A stretch of DNA of 64,000 nt, taken from NCBI GenBank assembly GCA_943331295.2, contig CALQLA020000010.1:1-64000 (forward strand), written 5' to 3'. The translations under genes and the position numbers were made by a program. Under the pieces are notes generated by a model. The model did not search any database, was not told where the DNA came from, and saw nothing but the letters and a program-made list of their open reading frames with translations. This stretch comes from Bordetella parapertussis (GTDB taxonomy: Bacteria; Pseudomonadota; Gammaproteobacteria; Burkholderiales; Casimicrobiaceae). Positions 16,835 through 29,206 of this stretch are shown piece after piece; the first letter of the stretch is position 1, and every line of letters begins with the position of its first letter.

Positions 16835-17487
16835 ACGGCGCGCAGGACCTGGGCGGGATGCAGGGTTTCGGCCCGGTGCTGCCCGAGGCCGGCGAGCCGC
16901 TCTTCCACGCGCCGTGGGAGCGCCGCGTGCTGGGCGTGACGCTGGCGCTGGGCGCGCTTGGCAAGTGGAATATCGACATGTCGCGCGCCGCGCGCGAATC
17001 GCTGCCGCCGGCGCGCTACCTCGCGTACAGCTACTACCGGATCTGGTTCGAAGGGCTCGCCCGGCTGCTGGTCGACAAGGGACTCGCGACGCCGCAGGAA
17101 ATCGCCACCGGACAGATGTCGATGCCGCCGCTGGCCGGCGTGACGGCGCTACCGGTGGAGCGTGTCGCCGCCGTGCTCGCCCGCGGCAGCCCGACGCTGC
17201 GCGAGGCCCGCGTTGTGGCGCGGTTCGCGCCGGGCGACGCGGTGCGCACGCGACAGATGAATCCGCTGGCGCACACGAGGCTGCCACGGTATTGCCGCGG
17301 CCGGCGGGGCAGCATCGATGCGGTGCGCGGCGTGCACGTCTTCGCCGACGCGCACGCGGCCGGGCAGGGCGAGGCGCCGCAGTGGCTCTACAGCGTTCGC
17401 TTCGACGCGGCCGAATTGTGGGGCGCCGACACCACGGCATCGGCGGTGTACGTCGACCTGTGGGAATCGTATCTGGAGCCGGCATGA
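16831..17487 (+). CDS. nthB: Nitrile hydratase beta subunit
   Basis: A 218-residue beta subunit starting [16 protein letters not shown], the standard N-terminus. The mid part has the [20 protein letters not shown] pattern. The C-terminal barrel contains [29 protein letters not shown] and the ending [21 protein letters not shown]. The two Arg residues in the [13 protein letters not shown] region contact the oxidised cysteines of the alpha subunit in known structures. It overlaps the upstream and downstream genes by four bases each, so the three genes form one translationally coupled operon. Confidence 0.95.
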   Translation: MNGAQDLGGMQGFGPVLPEAGEPLFHAPWERRVLGVTLALGALGKWNIDMSRAARESLPPARYLAYSYYRIWFEGLARLLVDKGLATPQEIATGQMSMPPLAGVTALPVERVAAVLARGSPTLREARVVARFAPGDAVRTRQMNPLAHTRLPRYCRGRRGSIDAVRGVHVFADAHAAGQGEAPQWLYSVRFDAAELWGADTTASAVYVDLWESYLEPA

Positions 17488-17864
17488 CCCACGGAAAGGC
17501 CACGGGGCCCGCCGACATTCCCGAGCTCGCGGCGGCGTGGCTCGTGCCGCCGGCGGCCGCCGACGCCCCGGTCTTTCGCGCACCGTGGGAGGCGCAGGCG
17601 TTCGCGATGGCGCTCGCGCTGCACGAGCGCGGCGTGTTCCTCTGGACCGAATGGGCGGCCACGCTGGCCGACGTGATCCGCGAGGCGCAGGCCGCGGGCG
17701 ACCCCGACGACGGCAGCACCTATTACCACCACTGGCTGGTGACGCTGGAGCGCCTGTGCGCAGCGAAGGGCCTCGTCACGCCTGCGGCGCTCGCGTCGCG
17801 GAAGATCGAGTGGGAAGACGCGGCCCGGCGCACGCCGCACGGGATGCCGATCGTCCTCGAGTAG
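17484..17864 (+). CDS. Nitrile hydratase accessory (activator) protein
   Basis: A 126-residue protein resembling the N-terminal half of a nitrile hydratase beta subunit: FRAPWEAQAFAMALALHERGVFLWTEWAATLADVI, then YYHHWLVTLERLCAAKGLVT. Such small proteins (P14K type) act with cobalt-type enzymes as self-subunit-swapping chaperones that insert cobalt and drive cysteine oxidation. It is coupled to nthB by an ATGA overlap. No amidase gene follows, so the amide product must be handled elsewhere in the genome. Confidence 0.9.
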   Translation: MTHGKATGPADIPELAAAWLVPPAAADAPVFRAPWEAQAFAMALALHERGVFLWTEWAATLADVIREAQAAGDPDDGSTYYHHWLVTLERLCAAKGLVTPAALASRKIEWEDAARRTPHGMPIVLE

Positions 17865-17875
17865 CGCCTGTTGAG

Positions 17876-17893
17876 CCGTAGCCCGGGCTACGG
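17876..17893. terminator. Convergent-junction palindrome (CGTAGCCCG type)
   Basis: A perfect 18-base palindrome, CCGTAGCCCGGGCTACGG, between the nitrile hydratase activator gene and the convergent DUF6600 gene. It shares CGTAGCCCG with the hairpin at 2031-2055 and CGTAGC with the one at 5798-5820, and is symmetrical enough to end transcription from both sides. Confidence 0.6.
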
Positions 17894-17924
17894 CACGAGG
17901 GCTACTCCGTCCCTGTAGCGGCGC

Positions 17925-20120
17925 TTACGGCTTCCGCTTCAATTCCTCGTCGCCTTTGCCGGCATCGTCGGGCTTCTTGCCGACCGGCGCGCGTGGTTCG
18001 TTCGGCTTCGGCTCGGCTTTCGGCGGCGGTGCGGCGTTCGCCGGCCGGGACTCGGGCGGCCTCGCCGCCGGTGCCGGGGCGGGCTGCGCCTGCGGCGCCG
18101 GTCGCCCGCGTTGCTGCTCGGCCGGCGGTTGTGCCTGCGTCGGTGGTGGGGCGAACTGCGGCGGCCTCGCCGCGGGTGCCGCCGGTGCCGGGGCCGGCGC
18201 GGCGGGCGGCGCGGCGGGTGCGACGCGCTGCTCGGGCCGGTTGCGTGGCTCGGGCGCGGGTTGCACCGGAACGACAGCCTGCGGCGGACGCGCTGCGGCG
18301 GGCGGCGCGCTGACCGGCGGGACCGCCGGCGGGGCGACGACCGGGGGTGCCGCGATGACGGGCGGTGCCGTGGGCGTGGCACGCTGCTCCTGCCGGTTGC
18401 GCGGCTCGGGGACGGGCTGCGCCGGGGCCGTCGGCGCCTGCTGTCCGCGGACCACCGGCGTCGTTGCGGAAGGTGCCGGTATCGTGGCGGCAGGTTGGGG
18501 TTGGCCACCCGGCTCGCGCCGGCTGCCGGCCTCGCGCTGTTGCCCGGCCGCCGGTTGCGGCGGCGGCGCCGCGGCAGGCTGCGCGTTGTTCGGCGTGCGC
18601 ACCAGTTCCACCCTCGCGGCCGGCGTCGGCGACGCGGTCCGCAGCGCGGGCAGTGCCGTCGCCTCGATCGGCTTGCCGGGGTTGTTCGCCAGCGCGCGCT
18701 CCTTCGCCGCGAAGCCGACCGGCGCCGCCGGCGGCTCGGTCCGGGCGACGATCCGTCGCTCCTGCACCGGCGGTTCCTTCGCCTGCGGGCCCGCGCCGCG
18801 CACGCTGACCGGCGTGGGCGCGATCACGGCCACGGCGTTCACCGGGGCGCGCACCAGTTCCGCCTGCGGCACGCGCAGCGCGGTCCGCGCGACCGGCTGC
18901 GACGCGACAAAGGCGGCGGTCGGCACCGCGATCACCGCGCCCGGCACCTGCTGGTTCATGTAGCGGACGTTGGTCGTGCCGCGATTGTTGTAGACGTTCG
19001 TGATGTTGGTCGTGTTGATGACCGTGTTGGTCACGTTGACGTTGGTGAAGTACGTGCGGCTCACGTTGTAGGCGGGGCGATAGACGTCGCGCGGCCCGAG
19101 CGGGAACCAGCCGACGGCGCCGACGCGGCCCGAGGTCAGCGCCACCTGGAAGCCGCCGCCGCCGACGAACGCGACGAGCGCCGGCGCGTAGACCGCGCGC
19201 GCCGCGACGGGACCGGGGATCCAGCCCCAGCCGCCGCGGATGAAAGCCCAGCGGCCGTAGTGCGAGACCGCGAAGCCCCACGGGGCGTCGTCGATCCAGG
19301 TCCAGCCCCAGGGCTCGACCCATGCCCAATGGCCGTCGCGGTAGGGCGCCCAGCCCGCCACCACGCGCGTCGGCATCCACACGTTGCCGTACTCGGGCAC
19401 CACGCGCCACGCGCCGTAGGCATCGAGGTCCTGGTAGCCCACGACTTCGGGCGAGACGTAGCGCGCCGACGGCGACGTGTCGTAGCCGCGATCGCGCTCC
19501 TGCGCCCAGCGGTCGAATGCATCCGGCGGCGGGGCGGCAAGCTCGTCGTAATCGGCCAGCGCGGTGCCGAAGAACCGGTACGCGCGGCCCGCGTCGACGA
19601 CGTAGGCGGCGCCGTCGCCGAAGACCTCGGCCTGGCCGCGGCGCGTCAGCACTTCGGTCGCGTTGCCGTTGGGGTCGACGGCGATCCGGTACTGGCCCGG
19701 CTGCCGGATCACGAACGCAAGATTCGGCGTGTCGATCTCCACGACCTGGTCGCGGTCGAGGTGGCGAACGCGGACGCTCAGCATCCCCTGCGCGAGCTGG
19801 ACCTGCAGCACGCGATCGTCGAGGTTGAGCAGCGTGACGCTGGTGGTCGGGCCGAGCCGCACCGCGGCGGTGCCGACCTGCAACTCGACGCGCGCGTCGT
19901 GGTCCGCCCACAGCCGGTCGCCGGTGACGATCGGCCGGTTGAGGCTCGCCTCGACCCACTCGTTCTCTCCTGCGGGAGAAAAGCTCACCGGGCCGCTCAT
20001 GTAGCCCAGGCGCGCCACGCGCAGCGGCGGATCGGCGGCGGCGGCTCCTGCCAGCACGAGCAGCACGAACCCGATCAGGAGCGAAGGAAGACGAAGGCCG
20101 TGACGGCGTTGCGTTTGCAT
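17925..20120 (-). CDS. DUF6600/FecR-domain exported protein with Pro/Ala-rich tail
   Basis: A 731-residue exported protein (signal peptide LLIGFVLLVLAGAAAA). Residues about 35-190 form a FecR-like beta domain (LGYMSGPVSF, then VELQVGTAAVRLGPTTSVTLL). A Trp-rich module of the DUF6600 type follows (WAPYRDGHWAWVEPWGWTW, DDAPWGFAVSHYGRW), then an Asn/Thr stretch (NVNVTNTVINTTNITNVYNN). The last ~300 residues are Pro/Ala/Gln-rich, with the block PEPRNRxEQR repeated twice, and end in a Lys/Glu-rich tail. It is probably periplasmic or surface-associated; function unknown. The ATG at 20120 is preceded by 81 bases shared with the divergent small reading frame. Confidence 0.83.
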   Translation of the reverse strand: MQTQRRHGLRLPSLLIGFVLLVLAGAAAADPPLRVARLGYMSGPVSFSPAGENEWVEASLNRPIVTGDRLWADHDARVELQVGTAAVRLGPTTSVTLLNLDDRVLQVQLAQGMLSVRVRHLDRDQVVEIDTPNLAFVIRQPGQYRIAVDPNGNATEVLTRRGQAEVFGDGAAYVVDAGRAYRFFGTALADYDELAAPPPDAFDRWAQERDRGYDTSPSARYVSPEVVGYQDLDAYGAWRVVPEYGNVWMPTRVVAGWAPYRDGHWAWVEPWGWTWIDDAPWGFAVSHYGRWAFIRGGWGWIPGPVAARAVYAPALVAFVGGGGFQVALTSGRVGAVGWFPLGPRDVYRPAYNVSRTYFTNVNVTNTVINTTNITNVYNNRGTTNVRYMNQQVPGAVIAVPTAAFVASQPVARTALRVPQAELVRAPVNAVAVIAPTPVSVRGAGPQAKEPPVQERRIVARTEPPAAPVGFAAKERALANNPGKPIEATALPALRTASPTPAARVELVRTPNNAQPAAAPPPQPAAGQQREAGSRREPGGQPQPAATIPAPSATTPVVRGQQAPTAPAQPVPEPRNRQEQRATPTAPPVIAAPPVVAPPAVPPVSAPPAAARPPQAVVPVQPAPEPRNRPEQRVAPAAPPAAPAPAPAAPAARPPQFAPPPTQAQPPAEQQRGRPAPQAQPAPAPAARPPESRPANAAPPPKAEPKPNEPRAPVGKKPDDAGKGDEELKRKP

Positions 20121-20201
20121 GGTGTATCCCGTGGTGAAGAGCGTGACGCCGGATCCGTCGCTGCTGTCGATAACGCGTTCGCCCCGCGATCGGATGACAC
20201 C

Positions 20202-20462
20202 GTGCGCCCGCCGTGGCGCGCATATCGCTTCGCCTACATCACCGGCGCGGACGGCAGCGACGACTCGCGGGGCGCGGCCTCGCTCGCTGCGAGCCTCGCC
20301 GGCGCGCCGGGGGCGCAGAGGACGCGGATCGTCGCGAGCTACCAGATCACGGTCCGCTTTCGCGACGGATCGAGGCATCTCTTCAACGAAGTGACCGGAC
20401 GCACGCTGCAATCCGGCGAACGCGTCCAGGTGATCGCCGGCGCCAACGAGCCGTTGCCATGA
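20202..20462 (+). CDS. Small SlyB-tail-like reading frame, possibly a gene remnant
   Basis: An 86-residue reading frame starting at GTG. The last ~45 residues (SYQITVRFRDGSRHLFNEV, then GERVQVIAG) look like the end of SlyB or 17-kDa-type outer-membrane lipoproteins, where a small beta domain follows a glycine zipper. No signal peptide, lipobox or glycine zipper precedes it here, so it may be a worn-down remnant or a small independent protein with a misplaced start. It is divergent from the DUF6600 gene. Low confidence in both start and function. Confidence 0.35.
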   Translation: MRPPWRAYRFAYITGADGSDDSRGAASLAASLAGAPGAQRTRIVASYQITVRFRDGSRHLFNEVTGRTLQSGERVQVIAGANEPLP

Positions 20463-20557
20463 CCGCCGCCGCAACCCCTGCTTCATATCCGGATGCGGCC
20501 GGCGTCGCGGCACCTGCTGCCGCGCCGGCGCCCGAACCACCCACCGAGGAGAACCGC

Positions 20558-20761
20558 ATGCGAACGACCCGCACCACTGCTGTCGCCGCGCTGTCATTCG
20601 TCGCCATCGTCAGCCTGCTTTCCGGATGCGAGAAGGAAGGTCCGGCCGAGCGCGCCGGCAAGGAAATCGACAACACCGTCAAGAAGCTGACCCAACGCAT
20701 CGATCTCCCCGCGCCGCGGGCCGACGCGCCGCGCATCGGGGCGGGCCACCGGTTGCGCTAG
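20558..20761 (+). CDS. Small lipoprotein
   Basis: A 67-residue protein starting at an ATG behind a GAGGAGAA ribosome site. A hydrophobic signal (VAALSFVAIVSLLSGC) ends in a lipobox with the Cys at about residue 23. The mature part starts CEKEGPAERAGKEIDNTVKKL, an amphipathic helix seen in many short proteobacterial lipoproteins of unknown function. It would be anchored in the outer or inner membrane. Nothing more can be said from the sequence. Confidence 0.72.
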   Translation: MRTTRTTAVAALSFVAIVSLLSGCEKEGPAERAGKEIDNTVKKLTQRIDLPAPRADAPRIGAGHRLR

Positions 20762-20797
20762 CGCCGATGCCGGGGCGACCTGCCCCGGCACCCGAGG

Positions 20798-21286
20798 TCA
20801 GCCGCGGTACGGCACCGCATGCGGCGGCCGGTAGACGACGGCATGACCGTGCCCACCGTGGTACGGGCGGAACGGCTGCACGTAGACCACGCGCGGCGGC
20901 CGGTAGACGACCGGCGGCGCGAAGTATGCCGGTGCCGGCGCGATCCACGCCGGCCCGGGGGCATACGACGCTGGAGCGGCGTAGCCGTAGGCCGCCGGCG
21001 CCGCGTAGCCGTAGGCCACCGGCGCCGCGTAGCCGTAGCCCACGCCGCCACCGTTGCCGCCGTAGTAACCCCCGGAATTCGCGGCGATCGACGCGCCGGT
21101 GATGGCACCCAACGCGCCGCCGACCCACGCGCCGTTGCGGCCGTTGACGCTGTTACCGATCACGGCACCGATGCCGCCGCCGACGAGTGCGCCCAATGCC
21201 GGGTCGCCGGCGGAAGCCGTCGGGACGAGCGTTGCCGCGGCCGCGGTGGATGCGATGGCGGCGATGACCATGGATTTCCTGAGCAT
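20798..21286 (-). CDS. Glycine-zipper exported protein with Tyr/Pro/Ala repeats
   Basis: A 162-residue protein with a signal peptide (MLRKSMVIAAIASTAAAATLVPTASA). A glycine-zipper segment follows (GALVGGGIGAVIGNSVNGRNGAWVGGALGAITG, about residues 30-62) that would insert in or associate with the outer membrane. The rest is Tyr/Ala/Pro-rich, with the unit VAYGYAAP repeated three times and VVYRPPR-type motifs near the end. It resembles in style the exported protein at 6513-7436. No enzymatic feature is visible; it is likely an envelope structural protein. Confidence 0.75.
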   Translation of the reverse strand: MLRKSMVIAAIASTAAAATLVPTASAGDPALGALVGGGIGAVIGNSVNGRNGAWVGGALGAITGASIAANSGGYYGGNGGGVGYGYAAPVAYGYAAPAAYGYAAPASYAPGPAWIAPAPAYFAPPVVYRPPRVVYVQPFRPYHGGHGHAVVYRPPHAVPYRG

Positions 21287-21453
21287 GTTCGGTCTCCTCT
21301 CGTTTGTTCTTGACTGCGGAGGCGCCGGAGAGTTCCGGAGGACCGTGGAAGTCGCCGGGCCGCGCCTCCAATAACGCGCGGATCCGCGTTCGGTGGTCAG
21401 CGCAAACAATCTGTTACAAATTCGGGCGGGGCCCGCCCGGCGCGGCGCCGCCG

Positions 21454-22140
21454 TCAGAGCGCGCTGGCGATCGTGTTGATGCTAAGCGCGACCAGCGCGA
21501 TGTTGAAGATGAACGCGAGCACGCCGTGTACCAGCGTGAGCTGCCGCATCGGCCGCGAGGCCGCCTGCACGTCCGAGACCTGCGACGTCATCCCGACGAC
21601 GAACGCGTAATAGGCGAAGTCCATGTAGTCGGGATCGCCGTCGCCCGGGAACCGCAGGCCGCCGTCGGCCTCGGGGCGCAGCCGCTCCTGGCGCCAGTAG
21701 GTTCGCGCGTAGTGGAACGTGAACACGGTGTGGATCAGGAGCCACGACGACGTCAGCGCGACGATCGTCAGCGTGAGGTGCCACGCCTTCGGCCAGAACG
21801 CGAGGCCCCTGATCGTCGCGACGACGAAGCCGATCGCAACGATGCTGGAGCATGCCGCGAGCACGACGAGCAGGAAGATGAGGTAGCCGCTCGAGTCCTG
21901 CGCCAGCGCGTGGGCGCGCGTCGAGGTCGGGTCCGACGACGCGATGATCGACCAGGCGAGGGCGAGGTAGACGAGGGTGCCGGCATCCCAGCACGCGACG
22001 ATCCGCGTGTGCCACGAGATCGTGTCCGGCAGCGCGGCGTAGATGATCGCCGAAACGGCCAGCGCCGCAGCGAGCCTTTCGCGCGCCCCGAGGCGGTCGA
22101 GCCACGCCGATGCCCTGCCGGGGGGCGGCGTGGCGGTCAT
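21454..22140 (-). CDS. DUF1345 membrane protein
   Basis: A 228-residue multi-pass membrane protein of the DUF1345 family, with about five transmembrane helices and the conserved segments DAGTLVYLALAW, SSWLLIHTVFTFHYARTYW, GDGDPDYMDFAYYAFVVGMTSQVSDV and GVLAFIFNIALVALSIN. The YxDFxYYxxVxGMTxQxSDV pattern is diagnostic of the family. Its function is unknown. It is transcribed alone and divergently from the small genes downstream. Confidence 0.9.
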   Translation of the reverse strand: MTATPPPGRASAWLDRLGARERLAAALAVSAIIYAALPDTISWHTRIVACWDAGTLVYLALAWSIIASSDPTSTRAHALAQDSSGYLIFLLVVLAACSSIVAIGFVVATIRGLAFWPKAWHLTLTIVALTSSWLLIHTVFTFHYARTYWRQERLRPEADGGLRFPGDGDPDYMDFAYYAFVVGMTSQVSDVQAASRPMRQLTLVHGVLAFIFNIALVALSINTIASAL

Positions 22141-22304
22141 GGTCGTCGTGCGGCAGGTCGGGGCATGGCCCCATTCTAGTCGCCGCCGGCGATGGCGCCG
22201 CGAATCCCTTGTCGGTGCAGCAGCGTTCGTGCGTCAACGCACCGACGCTGCGGCGCGCGCGCTCCATTCTGCAAGCCATAACCCGACGACGAAGGAGACC
22301 CGCG

Positions 22305-22532
22305 ATGAGGCTGAACCGACACTGGGCGATACCGCTCGCACTGGCAGGGGGCATGGCGATCGGCGCCAGCCTCACGCTCCACCGGCGCAACGAGCGCCGC
22401 CAGGCCGAGCGCAGGCAGCAGCGCGAGGATATTCGCGCCTGGGAAGGCGAGGGCGGCAGCATCGGCGCGGCGGGCGCCGCAGCCGGCACCACCGCGCCTG
22501 AACAATCGACAACCTCCGGGAGTCCCGCATGA
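22305..22532 (+). CDS. Small membrane-anchored hypothetical protein
   Basis: A 75-residue protein starting at an ATG behind GAAGGAGA. One N-terminal hydrophobic segment (WAIPLALAGGMAIGASLTL) is followed by an Arg/Glu-rich stretch (HRRNERRQAERRQQRED) and a Gly/Ala/Thr tail. It is likely an inner-membrane protein with a charged cytoplasmic helix, or a secreted one if the segment is cleaved. The stop overlaps the next ATG by four bases, so it is coupled with the crystallin-like gene. Not recognised as a known family. Confidence 0.55.
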   Translation: MRLNRHWAIPLALAGGMAIGASLTLHRRNERRQAERRQQREDIRAWEGEGGSIGAAGAAAGTTAPEQSTTSGSPA

Positions 22533-22723
22533 GCAGCATGAGCAAGCTTGCGATCAGGAATGCCCTCGTCGTCCTCGGCCTCGCCGCGGCCGGCAGCGCG
22601 CTCGCCAGCGTGACGTTCTACGAGCGCGAGAACTTCGGCGGGCGCGAAGTGACGTTCGACACGCAGGTCTTCAAGCCCGAACTCGCCAATTTCCCGGTCA
22701 GGGACTGGGGCTTCATCGGCTGA
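22529..22723 (+). CDS. Truncated beta/gamma-crystallin-like exported protein
   Basis: A 64-residue reading frame with a signal peptide ([16 protein letters not shown]) and then [18 protein letters not shown], the first strand and turn of a beta/gamma-crystallin Greek-key motif. Family members normally run for 100 residues or more and contain at least one full motif pair. This one stops after ~38 mature residues (ending RDWGFIG), in the middle of the first motif. It is therefore probably a truncated remnant rather than a working protein. The next gene is also internally deleted. Confidence 0.55.
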   Translation: MSSMSKLAIRNALVVLGLAAAGSALASVTFYERENFGGREVTFDTQVFKPELANFPVRDWGFIG

Positions 22724-22829
22724 TCCGCCGGTTGCCATGTCGCGCGACCGGCGCCCAACCGGTCGCAAATGCGATAATCGAAGGGTGGAAGCGGCGCGAA
22801 CGTGCGCGCCGCCCGAGCGGAGCCTTCCG

Positions 22830-25377
<2,548 letters not shown>

Positions 25378-25587
25378 ACACGCGCGGGCGTCGCGCCGCC
25401 CGGCATTCGCCGGGACCGGCAGCGGGATTGCGCTCGCGGCGAAGATGCGCCACGCTGCCGGGCGGACGGAACGGTCCCGGTCTTTACGATCGTTAGAACA
25501 GAGCGCAGGAGCGAAGGCAGTGAGCCACGCGCGCATTGAGCGCGGGCCTGCGATGGACAATGCGTTGACAGCAGGACGACAACAGAC

Positions 25588-27360
<1,773 letters not shown>

Positions 27361-27401
27361 CCGGTGCGATCCGCGCCGCCAGGCAACCCACCGAGAGTCC
27401 G

Positions 27402-29159
27402 ATGACCGACAAGCAACCCATCGATCCCGCGCAGTGGCTGGCCGAATTCGGCCGGGCCGGGCAGGAAATGATGCGTCCCTTCCTCGCCGCGGCGGCAGCT
27501 GCCGTACCGCCAGCCGCCGCTGCGCCCGGCGCGGCGCCTGCCGGTGGCAACGGCGCGGCGCCCGATTCCTACGCGCAGGTCGCGGCGATGACGCAGAAGC
27601 TGGCCGAACTGCAGCAGGGCTACTGGCAGCAGATGGCGAACACGTGGACCGCGATGGCCACCGGCGCGCTCGCCGCCGCGGCGCCGCCGGCCGCCGACCG
27701 CCGCTTCGCCGCACCCGCCTGGCACGAGGACCCGCGCTTCGACCTGCTGCAGCGCTCGTACCTCGCGTACTCGCAGTTCCTGCAGAAATCCGTCGACAGC
27801 GCGAAGGTCGACGACAAGACGCGCGGCCAGCTCTCCTTCGCCGTCCGGCAGTTCGTCGACGCGATGAGCCCCGCGAACTTCCTCGCCACCAATCCCGAGG
27901 CGCTGCAACTGGCGCTGGAGACGGGCGGCACCAGCATCACCGAGGGCATGGGCCTCCTGTTGAAGGACCTCGCCAAGGGCCGCATCTCGATCACCGACGA
28001 GAGCGCGTTCGAGGTCGGCCGCAACATCGCGGTGACCGAAGGCGACGTCGTGTTCGAGAACGACCTGATCCAGCTGATCCAGTACGCGCCGCGCACGCCG
28101 CAGGTGCACCGGCGGCCGCTGGTGATGATCCCGCCGTGCATCAACAAGTTCTACATCCTCGACCTCACGCCGGAGAACTCGTTCGTCCGCTACGCGGTCG
28201 ACCAGGGCCACACGGTGTTCATGGTGTCGTGGCGCAACATCACCGCGGACCTCGGGCACCTGACGTGGGACGACTACCTGCGGCTCGCCGTCATCACGGC
28301 GATCGACGTGGCGCAGGAGATCACCGGGGCCGCCGAGGTCGACACGCTCGGCTTCTGCATCGGCGGCACGCTGCTCGCGTCCGCGCTCGCGGTGATGAAG
28401 ACCAACGGCGACGAGCGCGTCGCCAGCGTCACGCTGCTGACGTCGATGCTCGACTTCTCCGACGCCGGCGAGATCGGCATGCTGGTCACCGAGCAGAGCG
28501 TCGCGCAGCGCGAGTCCGCGATCGGCAAGGGCGGCGTGGTCGAGGGCTCGGAACTGGCGCTGACGTTCTCGGCGCTGCGCGCCAACGACCTCATCTGGCC
28601 GTACGTCGTCAACAGCTACCTGAAGGGCAAGGGGCCGGCGGCGTTCGACCTCCTGTACTGGAACTCCGACGGCACCAACCTGCCGGGACCGATGTTCTGC
28701 TGGTACCTGCGCAACACGTACCACGAGAACAGGCTGCGCGAGCCGGGCGGCACGGTGCAGTGCGGCGTGCCGGTGGACCTGTCGGACATCGACGTGCCCG
28801 GCTTCATCTACGCATCGCGCGAAGACCACATCGTGCCGTGGCGCACGGCCTACGCGTCCACGCAGCTCCTGGGCGGCCACAACACGTTCGTGCTGGGCGC
28901 CAGCGGGCACATCGCCGGCGTCGTCAATCCGCCGGCGAAGAACAAGCGGAACTACTGGACGGGCGGCACCGCCGGCGGCGACGCCGAGCACTGGTTCTCG
29001 ACGGCCGAGAGCAAGCCCGGCAGCTGGTGGCCTGTCTGGAGCGCCTGGCTCGATTCGCGTGCCGGCGGCAAGGTTGCGGCGCCCGCGAAGCCGGGAAGCA
29101 GGAAGCATCGCCGCATCGAGCCGGCACCGGGCCGTTACGTGAAGGCCAAGGCGGAATGA
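27402..29159 (+). CDS. phaC: Class I poly(3-hydroxyalkanoate) synthase PhaC
   Basis: A 585-residue class I PHA synthase. The lipase-like box Gly317-Phe-Cys319-Ile-Gly-Gly carries the nucleophile. The Asp is in ASREDHIVPW and the His in GASGHIAGVVNPP. NKFYILDLTPENSFVRYAV is the conserved core of the family. It polymerises 3-hydroxyacyl-CoA into granules in the cytoplasm. The first ~110 residues are Ala/Pro-rich. The ATG at 27402 follows a GAGAGTCCG ribosome site, and phaA follows after 47 bases. The family and reaction are certain; monomer preference is not visible. Confidence 0.97.
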   Translation: MTDKQPIDPAQWLAEFGRAGQEMMRPFLAAAAAAVPPAAAAPGAAPAGGNGAAPDSYAQVAAMTQKLAELQQGYWQQMANTWTAMATGALAAAAPPAADRRFAAPAWHEDPRFDLLQRSYLAYSQFLQKSVDSAKVDDKTRGQLSFAVRQFVDAMSPANFLATNPEALQLALETGGTSITEGMGLLLKDLAKGRISITDESAFEVGRNIAVTEGDVVFENDLIQLIQYAPRTPQVHRRPLVMIPPCINKFYILDLTPENSFVRYAVDQGHTVFMVSWRNITADLGHLTWDDYLRLAVITAIDVAQEITGAAEVDTLGFCIGGTLLASALAVMKTNGDERVASVTLLTSMLDFSDAGEIGMLVTEQSVAQRESAIGKGGVVEGSELALTFSALRANDLIWPYVVNSYLKGKGPAAFDLLYWNSDGTNLPGPMFCWYLRNTYHENRLREPGGTVQCGVPVDLSDIDVPGFIYASREDHIVPWRTAYASTQLLGGHNTFVLGASGHIAGVVNPPAKNKRNYWTGGTAGGDAEHWFSTAESKPGSWWPVWSAWLDSRAGGKVAAPAKPGSRKHRRIEPAPGRYVKAKAE

Positions 29160-29206
29160 GTCGTCCGCGGTAAGGATCAGGCAGTCAATTCGAGGAGAGC
29201 AGGACC

